A stretch of 64,000 nt of DNA, taken from the NCBI GenBank assembly GCA_018873245.2, contig JAEMBT020000002.1, positions 3,848,001 through 3,912,000 of the forward strand, in the 5' to 3' direction. Positions 52,361 through 63,438 of this stretch are shown one piece after another (position 1 is the first letter of the stretch; each line of letters begins with the position of its first letter). Under the pieces are notes generated by a model. It worked only from the letters and a program-made list of their open reading frames with translations. It was not told the origin of the DNA and did no database searches. Source of the DNA: Archegozetes longisetosus (taxonomy: Eukaryota; Arthropoda; Arachnida; Sarcoptiformes; Trhypochthoniidae). Position numbers and translations under genes: made by a program.

Positions 52361-53274
52361 GTTGCCTTGAAATACTATCAGAAAAATTTCAACATTTCAA
52401 ATTATAAAACTTATAAATCAACTAATTTTCTTAAACTTAAACTATATCTTAGAGGTTGAACACGAGGTTATAGGTCACAATTCAAGTTAAAAGTTGTGCA
52501 CTTTTGTAGCTAGGTGTTAGTAAATTTATACTTAACAGCGTCTTTAATTTCAATATATAAGTAATTTAAATCTCAGATAATAATAGTTTTAATTACTTTA
52601 TAATTAGGCACAATTGCAAATACTTAAATTTATACATTTACTCAATTTCATGGAAATGAAACCCAATGAAGAAGTGGGTGAAACAAATATATTTTCAACA
52701 ATGACTAAATTGTATAAAAACTTCTTTATTGCAATTATCAATATTACAATTAACTACAAAATAATTAAAACATATGTCCCTTACATTATCATATTCGGGA
52801 TTTTCGTTACAATAGCCTGGTTTATAACAGGCATACCTTAGCATTATATAGAATAAAGAGACTGTAATTAATCTATAGATTAAAGATCGCATTTTAACTA
52901 TACAATTTATAACTCTTAACTCTATGTCTATTTCAAGCATTAAAGTCGAAAAGTACTTCTCTACTTGTTTGAAAAAGCAAAAGGGCTTGTAATTACATTT
53001 TAAACTTTATTCAGCGTTTGACTCAATACAAAATTAACCGAATACTGACTTCAACTTAATTATTACATATTTGTCAGAGTTGACACATTACAAGTTTATA
53101 TCAATGAGTTTTGAGTTTAAGAAATATTTATTGAGTTAATAAGTAGAAAACTTCATATTTACTGCACATTAAATATAATCAAAAAAATTTGTTCTCAAAA
53201 ATCACAAACTTATACATCTGACACAGTTTAACAATTAAAATTTACCTATTTTTAGTTTTTTATTACATTTTGAC

Positions 53275-55737
53275 TCAATTCTTAATTTTTTTTATTGTTT
53301 TTATCGAACAGATCGTGTAATAATTTCTGACTTTTGTACAAGAATTATCGTCCAAACTGTATAGTGTATCATAAAATTTTGAATTGACTGTTTTAGGAAC
53401 GTATTCAAGAATCTTATAAATGTCCAAAAGCTTTTCGCGAGATATAGGCAGAGGTTTTTCATACGCGAGATCAATATCATTAAAAATATTATCAAAGTTT
53501 GTAAAGTCGGTGTTTGGTTTGAAAATTTCCAATTCTTGTTCACAATTTTCACTCAACGAAAAAGAAATTTTAATATTTTTCGAGTGAACTCTATTTTTCT
53601 TACATTCTTACAATGATTTATCTGAGTTTTCACAATTTTACTCAACTTTTCCTTATATTTATAAACTTTTACAACTTTATTATTAGAATGAGAGTCATAA
53701 GAATTTGAATAATTTACTGAAATCACTTCGAAGCGGTTTTCAATGCCCGTGTTTTTAATAATTCGTTCATATTCTGAGGAAGAATAAACTTTCTCATAAT
53801 GTTTTTTATTGCCTTCAATCCGTCCAAAATCTCCATCTATTTCCATACGTGAGTGACCAGGATTTGGATAATAGATAATAATTTTATTGAGCTTGCCACA
53901 TATTGTGATATGCTTATAAAATGCCCATAAGAACTTGTTTTTATTTTGAGAAAAACAATTATCCGAAAAAATATGCAAAATCTTCACATCACTACTCAAA
54001 GTATTATTAATATAGTAATTAATGAACGAAATAACTTCATTGGAACCCTTTTTGCAAAATTCTCAGGATACAAATACATAAACGCTTTATTTGATTTCAA
54101 GTCATGTATTCCAAAATTATAACAATAAAATTTTCGTAAATAATACTCGACTGAAACGTTAGTCTTAGGCAATTGAAGATTTTTTGAAAGTCGTAGCAAA
54201 TTGCAGCTTGCGTTATATCGTTTAAAAGCTTATTTTTGATCTCGTTTTTATAATAATAAAACTTTTGAGCCTCATTTTCATGCAACAGTAGTTCTTTTTT
54301 ATCTCATTCATTGATTCAATTTCTTTGTTTTTCTGGTAATTAATGATTTGAATTCTCAATTTGTCACAAACTTCGCATATATCAACTCTTGGCTTCTTAA
54401 TAGATATCTCATAAGTTTTGAATATTTGAGAAAACACTGTATACGAAACATCAATTTTGTGTTCTGGATATAAATCTAAAAAGTCTATAGATATTAGCGA
54501 CGCTCCGAATTCAGTTGATAAATATTTTTGTTTTTATTTTTCCCATAATGTGTTTGCTCAGTTGGTAGTGATATTACTAGGTCTTTTACATCTTCACGTG
54601 CTATATAAGGTGTTTTATTAGGTCTAGAATTATGTTTGCCTCTCATATCATTAGAATTCATACGATTTTTTAATATCTTTCGTCTTAAGGCGCTTATTTT
54701 GATGCCGAGAATTCCCAAAAATACTTTTGACAGACTTTAACTCGACTAACGTTATTGTGAAGCTAAGAATTATAATTATAATTAAACTTAAAATATCCTA
54801 GTTATCAAATAATTTTCAAAAACTAAAATTTCTGTATGTAGAGGGTTTAACAAAATCTTTTGCAAGGGGGTACGGCAAAAGACTATCGATGATAAAAGCA
54901 AATTAACGTGCTATTTCTGAAATACAATCAAAAGGGAAATAACTCATGCAGTTAAAATTCAAAATAAAAATTTTGAAACTTGCGCTTCAAGACACATCTC
55001 GACTTAATATTAGCTGACCATATAGCGTGAATACAAATAAGATTTTTATTTCAACATGTTTTTATAATTGTTGATACCCTCTGTAATGGTCGGGACATAT
55101 AATGAAAACCCCCTTAATTGATACAGAATCACTTGAACGCTGCTTTTATAGTATCAAAAAGGCTTAAAGATGTATTTTACGAAAACGGTGGCTATACCGA
55201 ATATTAAACTTGTAGCTTTTATTCTCGTCTTTATAACATATTTAATAAAATTCACTTCAAAATTATAGATTAAGTACTTTTTGCTGTACCCCTTTGCAAA
55301 AGATCTTGTTGAGCCCTGTACATGAAAAAATTCAAAACTTCAACAAGATTTTATTCAAATCAAAATGTTGAAAAATTTATATCTTCTAAGCTATACAATA
55401 CTTTATAAATAGAATTTTTACCTCATTTTTCTCTGATTGGGTCTCAATGAAATACTCAAATTTCTGAATCTTCTTTCCAGTATTTGTGACTGGAATTACC
55501 ATAGATTTGAGAAAAAGTATTGCTGCTCATGACTTTTTAATGAATTATAACGATTAAAAACTGTCGTTTTTGTTCATCACTCAGAGTTGTTTTACATTTT
55601 ATTTCACAACTACAATCAATATTATTGGTTTGAATTCTCGCGGGAATAATTTTTCCAGATTTATGAGCAAAATGTTGTTTACCTTCCAATATAGTGGCTT
55701 TAATTTGAATTTTTTTAGAGATCTTTTTAGGCTTCAT
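53275..55737 (-). pseudogene. Sola-like (SDNC..GHSRME type) transposase, frameshifted
   Basis: Exon 1 runs 55737-55422 from ATG (MKPKKISKK..) with a Cys cluster (CSCEIKCKTTLSDEQKRQF). The donor is GAG|GTAAAA. Exon 2 starts near 54734 (VCQK..FLGILGI) and carries RGKHNSRP, THYGKN, KPRVDICEVC, YYLRKFYCYNFGIHD, FSDNCFSQNKNKF and GHSRMEIDGDFGRIE, then SREKLLDIYKILEYVP. This order matches uncharacterised transposase-like proteins of arthropods and cnidarians that I associate with Sola elements. At least five frameshifts break it, several at A or T runs, for example near 53553, 54050, 54180, 54290 and 54510. It cannot be translated whole as it stands. The acidic residues in the SDNC and EIDGD blocks are probable catalytic Asp. 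Confidence 0.75.
54841..55318. mobile_element. Tc1/mariner-type MITE inside the Sola-like intron
   Basis: The 478-bp element is flanked by TA on both sides. The TIRs are about 39 bp (GAGGGTTTAACAAAATCTTT and CAGGGCTCAACAAGATCTTT, then GCAA.GGGGTAC.GCAAAA). It has no coding content. It sits between exon 1 and exon 2 of the Sola-like transposase, so it may have been tolerated as intron sequence. Confidence 0.85.
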
Positions 55738-56029
55738 TTTACTTTTCAGTTCTCTAAGATATTTAAACACGTTTTAAAGGACTAAATAAATGTTTGAGAA
55801 AGTATTTTGTGTTGGCATTTAATCTATAAAATGTACAAACTATGATTCAATTTTTTAAAAACTTTTCTTACGTAAAAGTTCGTTCTCATTAATGTCTTAA
55901 TGACTAAATATGTTATATTAGTTTTCGGTTTTACCTTATCTTCTACTATCTAATAAGCCTTTTTGTTTTCAAAAGTCAAGCAAGAAGTACTTTTCGACTT
56001 TTATGCTTGATTTCTTCTAAAGAAACATA

Positions 56030-56580
56030 CAGGGTTGGCGTTAAGTCACTTCATTTTTGAAAATTTTATTTCTCAGAAACTATAACAGATAATTAAATGA
56101 AACAAAAAGCAAACAAAAGAAGATATGTGGAGGTTTAATGTATTAAGTTTTCAAAGTGAGCACCACCTATAACAATGAGGTGGCGAAGACGAGTTTCAAA
56201 ATTGCTAATAGCATGTTCCAAAATATCGGTTCCTATCGATTGGATAAAGGCACTGATGCGCTGCTTGAGGTCTTCTTGATTTTAAAAATTTTAACTTTTC
56301 ACTGTATGGATACTGAGTGTTGAGTGATGTCCAAATTCTATGCGAAACGCTCTTACAGTTTGAGTTGGGTTTTGTCTGTTTTGATAATAGAGTCGGACAA
56401 TAGCCACCCGTTCGTCTCTTGTGTAACATCTCGTAGGGGACACCGTATTTAATTTAACAAGAATATGTAAACAAAACCTCCACTTCTCCTAAATCTCTCT
56501 ATAATAATATAATAGATCATAGCCGGCTAAATTAATAATACCGCGAAATTTAAAAATGAAGTGACTTATCGCCAACCCTG
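56030..56580 (-). mobile_element. Mariner-like element, internally deleted
   Basis: The 551-bp element is flanked by TA. The TIRs (CAGGGTTGGCG.TAAGTCACTTCATTTTT) are nearly perfect over 30 bp. The minus strand first reads RDERVAIVRLYYQN and PTQTVRAFR, the N-terminal helix-turn-helix of an insect IS630/mariner transposase. After a frame change it reads ISNFETRLRHLIVIGGAHFE, the C-terminal end. The catalytic core is absent. It is inserted in the last third of the pogo-like gene. Confidence 0.85.
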
Positions 56581-56803
56581 TAGTTATAGAAATGCTTTGC
56601 AAAGTATTTCCATTCTCTGAATAATATTATGTCTGCGGGTTGTATTAAAGCAGTACAACCTGAAAGTATGACCAAAAGATTGCGTTTTATATCATCAAAA
56701 ATTTCATCATATAGTAACTTATCTTTATGTGTTGTCCAAGTGTCCACCATTAAAATAAAATCTTTTGGAACTGCAAGTTTTAATATATCAGATGGATGTT
56801 TTA

Positions 56804-57319
56804 TTAGATGAAATCAATGAAAATTGCAATTTCACATCTTCAAAAGTATATTTAATGACAAAATAATAATCACATATCTAAAGAATATCCTCGCCTCCCG
56901 TCTGGTTGACAAAGGCCCAGCGAGGTCAGAGGTTACACTCACTAGTGGTAATATTTTGTAAATTGATTTGTTTCTTATAACTTGCTCGAAAGTAGTATCA
57001 AACTAATACGAATTTGCAAATTTTTAAAGTTCTTATTTGACTTGTTTATTTTGACTTGCGATATAAAGAATTTACAGAAACAAAGAGACAAAAAACTTAA
57101 AGTTATGAAAATGAAGTTTAACTTCATACTGTGTAAGAAAAAGTTATAAGAGCAAATCAGTCTAAGCAATATCGCCACTGGTAAGTGTAACCTCTGACCG
57201 CGCTGGGCCTTTGTCAACCAAACGGGAGGCGAGTATATTCATTAGATATGCAATTATTATTTTGCCATTAAATATACTTTTGAAGATATGAAATTGCAAT
57301 TTTCACTGGTTCCATCTAA
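56804..57319. mobile_element. Long-TIR MITE inserted between catalytic Asp blocks of the pogo gene
   Basis: The arms 56804-56947 and 57176-57319 are inverted copies over about 145 bp, beginning TTAGATG and including CTTCAAAAGTATATTTAATG, GCCTCCCG and GACAAAGGCCCAGC. It is flanked by TA at 56802-56803 and 57320-57321. Keeping a single TA joins VKEHV to KHPSDILKLAVP in the same frame, which confirms the boundaries. The interior (~230 bp) is AT-rich and non-coding. Confidence 0.82.
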
Positions 57320-58432
57320 TACATGTTCTTTTACTAGTTGTTTAGTTAGTCTACCAGATTTACTGCGAGTAACTACGTTATTAGGAATCTCTAAATTCTT
57401 TAATACGTTTGGGTCAAATATGTCTTTAGATTCTTGTAAACAAATATATAATTTACCAACTAATCTTCCTTTGAAAATTTTTTATGGCTATATAGTATAA
57501 CTGTGAGACATTGCATCTAGAGAATCGGCACAAACTTCTGTATTCTTTTCATTTATTTCTGACAAAATTCTGTTGGAATATAATTTGTAATAGAATCCAG
57601 ACTGATCTATGTTTAAAATTTAATCAGCTTAGTAATCTTTAAATTGATCAATTGCATCTTTTACAAATTTATTGCTGGCTTTAATAAGTTTTGTACTATT
57701 CTTTAAACAATTATAAGTTCCAAACTTTGTAACTTTTCTTGACTTAATGCGATTAAATTTTATATTTAACTGTTTAGCACAGACTTTAGCCCATCTTTTC
57801 AAGTCAATATCATGAGCGGGCAATTTCTTGTCCCTTGAATCTTCAAACTGATCTAAAACGAACTAATTAACTTTTTCTAATTTATGAGAATATTTCCTAC
57901 CGTTTTTAACATAATTTCGAGTCACATATACTTCGCGCAGATCCTTTAATGTTTTAAGTCGATTTTTTATTGAGCTAAATTTTCGTGGACTCCCATTAGA
58001 TAAATATGAATAATCGAGAATTCTTATTATTTCTTCAAAACTAAACTTATTTAAGTTTATGTTATTTTCCAACTCAATTTTATAATCTTCATTATATTCA
58101 TATTTTTTACTTGTTATAAGCAAATCACTGTCTTCTTCGTCGCTATCAGTTTCGTAATCAGAAAAATAAAAAAAATTCTTCATATTTGATATCCCGACTA
58201 ATTAAATTTTGTAAAATTATATATAAATTAAGCCAAGTTTTTCTCCCTTTCTGTTAGTTCACTTGGATTCAAATTATGTTTATTTGGGCACATTTTATTT
58301 GTAAATATATAAACATGTGTTTACTAACACAAAGTCCAATTATAAATCAAATGTATTTCACATACGCTGTAAAAAGTTTGCGCAAATCTGCATATTTCTG
58401 ATTTTTAACATGAATTGCGCCCTATAATCTCG

Positions 58433-61400
58433 CATCCAGGCTTTAAGATATAGCTGGAATTTAAGATAGTCAGTTGATCTATAAGTCTTATAATAAAACA
58501 TTTTGCAATTCTTCTGAGTGTATTCGAAGTTCTTTGTCAGTAGTTTTTGGAAAATTTATCATTAACATGACTCAAGATCTATGATTAAAAAGTTCTAAAT
58601 TGGTTATTAAGAATGCATATATTGATTAATATCAGCAAACTCAATAAGATATGAATGAGTTGTCTCTCCCTAGAGCTCATCGACTCTTGTGTATCTTTTT
58701 AGAATTGATAAATATACAACTTTTATTGTTCGACGATACATATCATACAAATGATTATTAGTTCAAACTCTCATTCACATCAAATTGTACTCAGCGCAGC
58801 TTAAAGTTTGACAAAGATGTCAAAAGTTGGATTAGTTCTGAACTCTTAATAGTCTAAACCCCCTTTCAATTTAAAAATAGTCTTCAAAACTTCTTATACT
58901 CATAATTAAAGCTGTGAAATATATATATATATTTATTCACAAATCATGTGTGAGATATGCGAGCATTTCGTTCCCTTCTTGAATACTGTGGTTAAAAACG
59001 AAAGTTAGCAAAACATATTTTGTGGAATGACCCACAATAATAATGTCATTCATTGACTAACTATGTGCTAAAACATTGATAGGCTATAGAAGCATTGGCA
59101 TAATTAGGGGGAGACAAACTTTGAACATCCGGCATATAATATATGGATGAATACATACTTCACGGTTTAACTCACAATCTTAAAAGTAAGGTTTAGATTC
59201 AAAAAATATATTTAATTTTATACTAAAGAGGATTGAGAGATTTTTGCTTTACGAAGAGCCAAGACTTAGAATTTTATTTATTCTATATTAAAATATGATT
59301 TTGAAGTATTTTTTAAAAATCTTCAGAAATTCTTTGTTCACGAAAAGTGCATCTAAGCACAATTTTTCTAGATATGCGCTCAGGAGATCGATACAATCTG
59401 GTTATACTTCATTAGTTTATAAAACTAAGTCTTTATTAATTTTCTGCATTGAGATGAACAAGAAATTATTTTAATGACGTTTGAAATATATTTAACTGCT
59501 TGATGTTTACTTGATATTTAAAATAGAAAAGAAAAATATTTAATTCATTAACCCATTTATTTATTATTACTTATGAAAATTAGTCTTGTTTCAGAATAAG
59601 TTTCTTCAAATAATTAGTGAAATTACTTTTGAATAGAATTTGACACTCTAGCTAACACACACTAGAATAAACATTGTTTTCAGATCAATAAAAAGAGTCA
59701 AATTCATTCTAGAATTTCAATTAAAGTTATGTGATTAAATTACATTCTACCTGTAGAAATGTGCTATGCATTATAAACAACTGTTAACATCTAAGAAAAG
59801 TTTTTGAAAAATACAACTAAAAGATCCATTACATAAAAAATATATTATATTGTAATTTAGTTTTCTTAATAGTCGACAGCTCAGCGGACTTTAAGTATGA
59901 TTCAGAGGCAAATGAAGTATAACGACATGACTGCGGAATGCTGTCTGATATTAGCATTCGAAAACTTAAAGATCCTCAATACCAACTAGAAGTGATGCGT
60001 TTTGATTGTATGCTTTACATCAGGCTATAATATTTCAGATACTAAAAACTTATAGAAAACTCAGTACAGTATTCAAAGTAAATTGCAAATCAAATATGAC
60101 AGAATATTAAAGTGCATATAGGAAGGTTAGCATAACAACGGCCTCTTTCTTGTAGCGATCGAGGATTATTAAGTTTAAAGTGCACTTATTTATACGGTAT
60201 TATCAAATGCACTAACATATCATAAGCATTTAATCTTGTCTCAAATACTTTTGATACTGGAGGAGATATCACTATCCTATTTGCAATTAGTTGAAGCTTT
60301 GATTCAATCCCGAAATATCCAAAAATTGAAAATTCTTAGAAGCATACGGTGTAAAGACTATTCGAAAATCTGTTTATGAATAGTTGAGAATTTTTTATTG
60401 CTTCATTTAACAATAGCTAAGCTTATACAAAAGCATAGCAGTAGCCGATGGAAAATGATAGGGGGCTTATAGTCCCTTCCAGAAACTTTTTCGAAACTTG
60501 AGCGTGAGTCTATAGTGAAAAAATTGTTACAAGAAAGTTTAGAACTGTATTTATTTGATGCATCAATTGAGTTTATTGTTAAAAAAAAATTAATGAAAGG
60601 TTTAATGACAAGTGAACAGATATCTGAATGCTGATATCTGAGCGTTTGCCTCAACAAATTTAAGTATTTTATGCTTTCATACTCTTAGTCCCTTTGATCA
60701 ACAGTCCAGGATATGGTACTGTACGCAAGCAAAATTTTTATGTGCAAAACGAATATAACGCAGAAAAATACTTAAAGACTAGCTCTGAGTTACAATTTCA
60801 AGATCGCTCAAAATGATACTTGAATTTCACCAACCCACAGATTAGTGATTCTCAAATGGCAGATCAAAACCTAAATCTGACTCGCCAAAGGATTTTCTAA
60901 CATTGAATCCTAAAGAAAGTGAACTTTGTGCAGAAAAATATCTTGAGTTGGGCCGCGATCAGTAAAGTTTAGGAACTTCTACCATAGATCGATCGAAGTT
61001 TTTGAGTGGTTTTTCTATTATGAGCGAAAATACTTTAATATCGTAACTTTTTAAGTGCTTGATAAACTAAGCCTTGAACCAACAACACTTACCAATAATT
61101 AGCTTTAATTATTCTTATTTATTCTTCGATTGATTTCTGAAATCTCTTCACAAACAGTTTGGCTGAAATAGCATTTGAAGCAATAAAATCTCAAATAACA
61201 GCTCCAACCTTTATCTCTCAACTAACTTCACTATTCCGACGATACAAAAAACAATTAAACCTAATTGAAATTGACTTAAATATTCAATATTCTGAAACAC
61301 ATTTCATATAACTCTTGTTATTTAGGTATAGATATTAAAATTACTAGTTGCGCAACTAATCAATAAAACGAACAAAGAAATTGTTATGCGACAAATAGGC

Positions 61401-61905
61401 AACAGATTTCTCTTTCATTTGCTATAGTAAAAAGTTCTCACACATAAGCTGTTGTATAGAAATAAATTATACAGTAATATTTCCATATTATTACATTTAT
61501 ACTATTTTATCTTACTCCATATCCTTATAAGGTAAAAATGACAGGTTAGTTAGGTTAATAGTGCTCGTAGTATAAAATGCTAATTTTTCTATAGATTTTA
61601 AAGTATGTTATTGTAATTTAGTGATGAAAGAATGGCCACAATTAAGGAACAGATCCAAAAATAAGTTTGTCTTTTGAAACAAATATTTATTTGATAGAAG
61701 TCTACGAGTAAACTAAGTAATATAAAGTAGGTGCAATCAATGCAAGAAATCGATTGGTAGATACATTGTTGACTATCTTCTAGATAAAAGTGACTGTAGT
61801 GTCAGTACGTGTCAGACCCACTGTCAGAGTGAATTATTAATAAATATCATTTAATATGAATTGTATTCTGACGGCATTTAAGCTATAGTAGAAATTTATA
61901 ACAAA
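58433..61905. other. Intergenic region upstream of the DEG/ENaC gene
   Basis: About 3.5 kb of AT-rich sequence with no supported gene. The last 150 bp must hold the DEG/ENaC promoter and 5' UTR. Two GTGTCAG repeats at about 61799-61817 lie about 100 bp upstream of its ATG. Confidence 0.45.
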
Positions 61906-63438
61906 ATGGATAGAAAAAAGTTATTATTCTTCATAATACAAATGACACCTATTTTTATGAGAAGATCTAACAAGGAAAATGATGATAAGAAAGATCCATC
62001 AAAACCAAACAAGGAGATTAGGATTATAACGTGGAAGAATGTGGCAAAATTTGTTGTTTGTGTCTCAAGTTTTACAGGATTTTTCTATCAGGCCAGTGAA
62101 TACTTCGTTCAATATCTAAAATTTCCAACAACTGTTGATGTCAAGACTGAAAGAAGTATTACTATCGACATTCCATCGCTAACTATCTGCGTACCATCAC
62201 TAACTGCAAGACCACAATTGAGAAAATTCTATGGGAATCAAATTCTCAAAGATCTTGAAGGGATTAAGAATAGAAAAGAAAAGTCGTTCGCCGTTGCTGA
62301 GCGAGAAGTCTATCAGATTTATGAAAATTTATCTGCACAAACAGTACCGCCACAAGAATTCTTTGGTCTCGGTATTCATGCTGACGATATCATTAATTGC
62401 AAAGTGCTAAAACCAAAATATTTCTCTCGACTTAATGAGACTTGGATTCCATGCACTAAAGTATCGCAAGTCTTAGAGACAATCGGCCCTAATGGCAAAT
62501 GTTTCACTTACTTCACAAGATTAAATCAAAATGATTCTACAGATTTGGATAAAAAATTTAAAATCGATATCTATCAGAACGTCAGAGATGAGGTCGGACT
62601 AGCCATCTATATGACGCTTACATTCAATTCGACTAATTATATAGATACGGCTAAAGTCGGTGATGAATCTATTACTTTGCACGAGACAACAGCTGTTCCA
62701 ACAGAAGGTAAACGCAGAAGATTGAAACCTGGAACTAATTACGACTTGTTTTTTACCAAAATTCTGACAATCAATCTACCGTTACCCCATGAGACCGATT
62801 GTCAAGAATACGAAGTTTTCAATTATAATGTACCTCAATCTCGAATCGATTGCGTGGATCGTTGCATTAAAGATATCTATTATGATTTTTGCAACTGTTA
62901 TCCACTTCATGTAGTGGTTCGGCGCGATATCGTTATCAATCGTAACTTAAGTATGTGTAATGATAAGAACGCTAATATAACCCAATGCCGATCAAAAGAA
63001 GTTAAGAGCCGTTGTATCGAAAAATGTAAACTTGATTGTAAGGAAGTCACTTATGATTATGATACTGAAGAAGATGTCTATCCGACTGACTCTGAACTAC
63101 AAGAGGCTGAAGGAGAAGATAAAGTGAAATTACAGCTAAGACGTAACTTCACGGCTGCCATCAAGTTATGGCGCAAAGTATCTGGTGACACAATCTATGA
63201 GCACAAGCAAGAACTACCCTTAATACAGTTGTTCAGTTTTGTTGGAGGACTAGCAAGTCTCTGGTTAGGAATATCTATAATCGCTTTCTATGATATTCTT
63301 GTCAAAGTGGTCACTATCATTTATAAGACTAAACCATTTGAAAAGATGCGTAAAAGAGATACTGCGGTGTCTGTTCTGTCGAGTTGGGGCAATAATGCGG
63401 CTAAAGTCAAGGGAACGTGGCACAACCACCACGACTAA
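61906..63438 (+). CDS. DEG/ENaC (pickpocket-type) sodium channel subunit, intronless
   Basis: Amiloride-type, usually sodium-selective, trimeric channel subunit of the plasma membrane; in invertebrates these serve mechanosensation, chemosensation or peptide gating. A single exon encodes 510 residues, a usual length for the family. TM1 spans about 46-70 (WKNVAKFVVCVSSFTGFF upstream, then FPTTVDV) and is followed by the conserved IDIPSLTICVPS. The Cys-rich ectodomain contains CVDRCIKDIYYDFCNCYPLH and SRCIEKCKLDCKEVTYDYD. TM2 is about 437-463 with LGISIIAFYD, holding the G-x-S selectivity motif (G455, S457). The context AACAAAATGG favours the first ATG; a second Met lies 12 residues in. It ends HNHHD and TAA. 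No degenerin site or ligand can be read. Intronless structure is unlike the other genes here. Confidence 0.95.
   Translation: MDRKKLLFFIIQMTPIFMRRSNKENDDKKDPSKPNKEIRIITWKNVAKFVVCVSSFTGFFYQASEYFVQYLKFPTTVDVKTERSITIDIPSLTICVPSLTARPQLRKFYGNQILKDLEGIKNRKEKSFAVAEREVYQIYENLSAQTVPPQEFFGLGIHADDIINCKVLKPKYFSRLNETWIPCTKVSQVLETIGPNGKCFTYFTRLNQNDSTDLDKKFKIDIYQNVRDEVGLAIYMTLTFNSTNYIDTAKVGDESITLHETTAVPTEGKRRRLKPGTNYDLFFTKILTINLPLPHETDCQEYEVFNYNVPQSRIDCVDRCIKDIYYDFCNCYPLHVVVRRDIVINRNLSMCNDKNANITQCRSKEVKSRCIEKCKLDCKEVTYDYDTEEDVYPTDSELQEAEGEDKVKLQLRRNFTAAIKLWRKVSGDTIYEHKQELPLIQLFSFVGGLASLWLGISIIAFYDILVKVVTIIYKTKPFEKMRKRDTAVSVLSSWGNNAAKVKGTWHNHHD

Larger units (their letters stand above)
52934..56009 (-). mobile_element. 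Sola-like transposon with 4-bp target duplication
   Basis: The 3076-bp element has inverted ends of about 55 bp (CAAGCAT.AAAGTCGAAAAG..TACTTCT, then a shared AAAAGGGCTT-like part). The 4-bp duplication is ATTT at 52930-52933 and 56010-56013. It contains a degenerate transposase gene on the minus strand, which has its own MITE insertion in an intron. The 4-bp duplication and the transposase motifs fit the Sola superfamily best. It landed within the pogo-like coding sequence; removal restores that frame. Confidence 0.8.
52695..58183 (-). pseudogene. Pogo-like DDD transposase, split by three insertions and five in-frame stops
   Basis: Reading minus from ATG 58183, the frame is 58183-57320, 56801-56581, 56027-56010, 52929-52695. 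Skipping the insertions and one target copy each gives exactly 446 codons including a final TGA, with no frameshift. An acidic N-terminus (SDYETDSDEEDSDLL) precedes a DNA-binding region (HDIDLKRWAKVCAKQL, FNRIKSRKVTKF). The catalytic Asp blocks are NIDQSGF, LMVDTW and IQPADIILFREWK, the DDD layout of pogo-type transposases. A Cys-containing end follows (PEYDNVRDICFNY, FIQFSHC). Five internal stops remain: TAG at 57863-57865, two TAA in DY*AD*IL (about 57622-57635), and TAG and TAA in SYTI*P*K (about 57488-57500). Each lies one C-to-T change from a Gln codon. It is either a decayed gene or one read with another code. Confidence 0.82.
52463..58432 (-). mobile_element. Pogo-like DNA transposon carrying nested insertions
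   Basis: Inverted ends at 52463-52492 and about 58402-58432 share CGAG.TTATAGG..CAATTCA.GTTAAAA (about 25 of 30 matching). Between them, on the minus strand, lies a pogo-like transposase gene split by three insertions (52934-56009, 56030-56580, 56804-57319). Subtracting these and one target copy each leaves an element of about 1.8 kb, normal for pogo-type transposons. Its own target duplication cannot be read with confidence. Confidence 0.75.
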
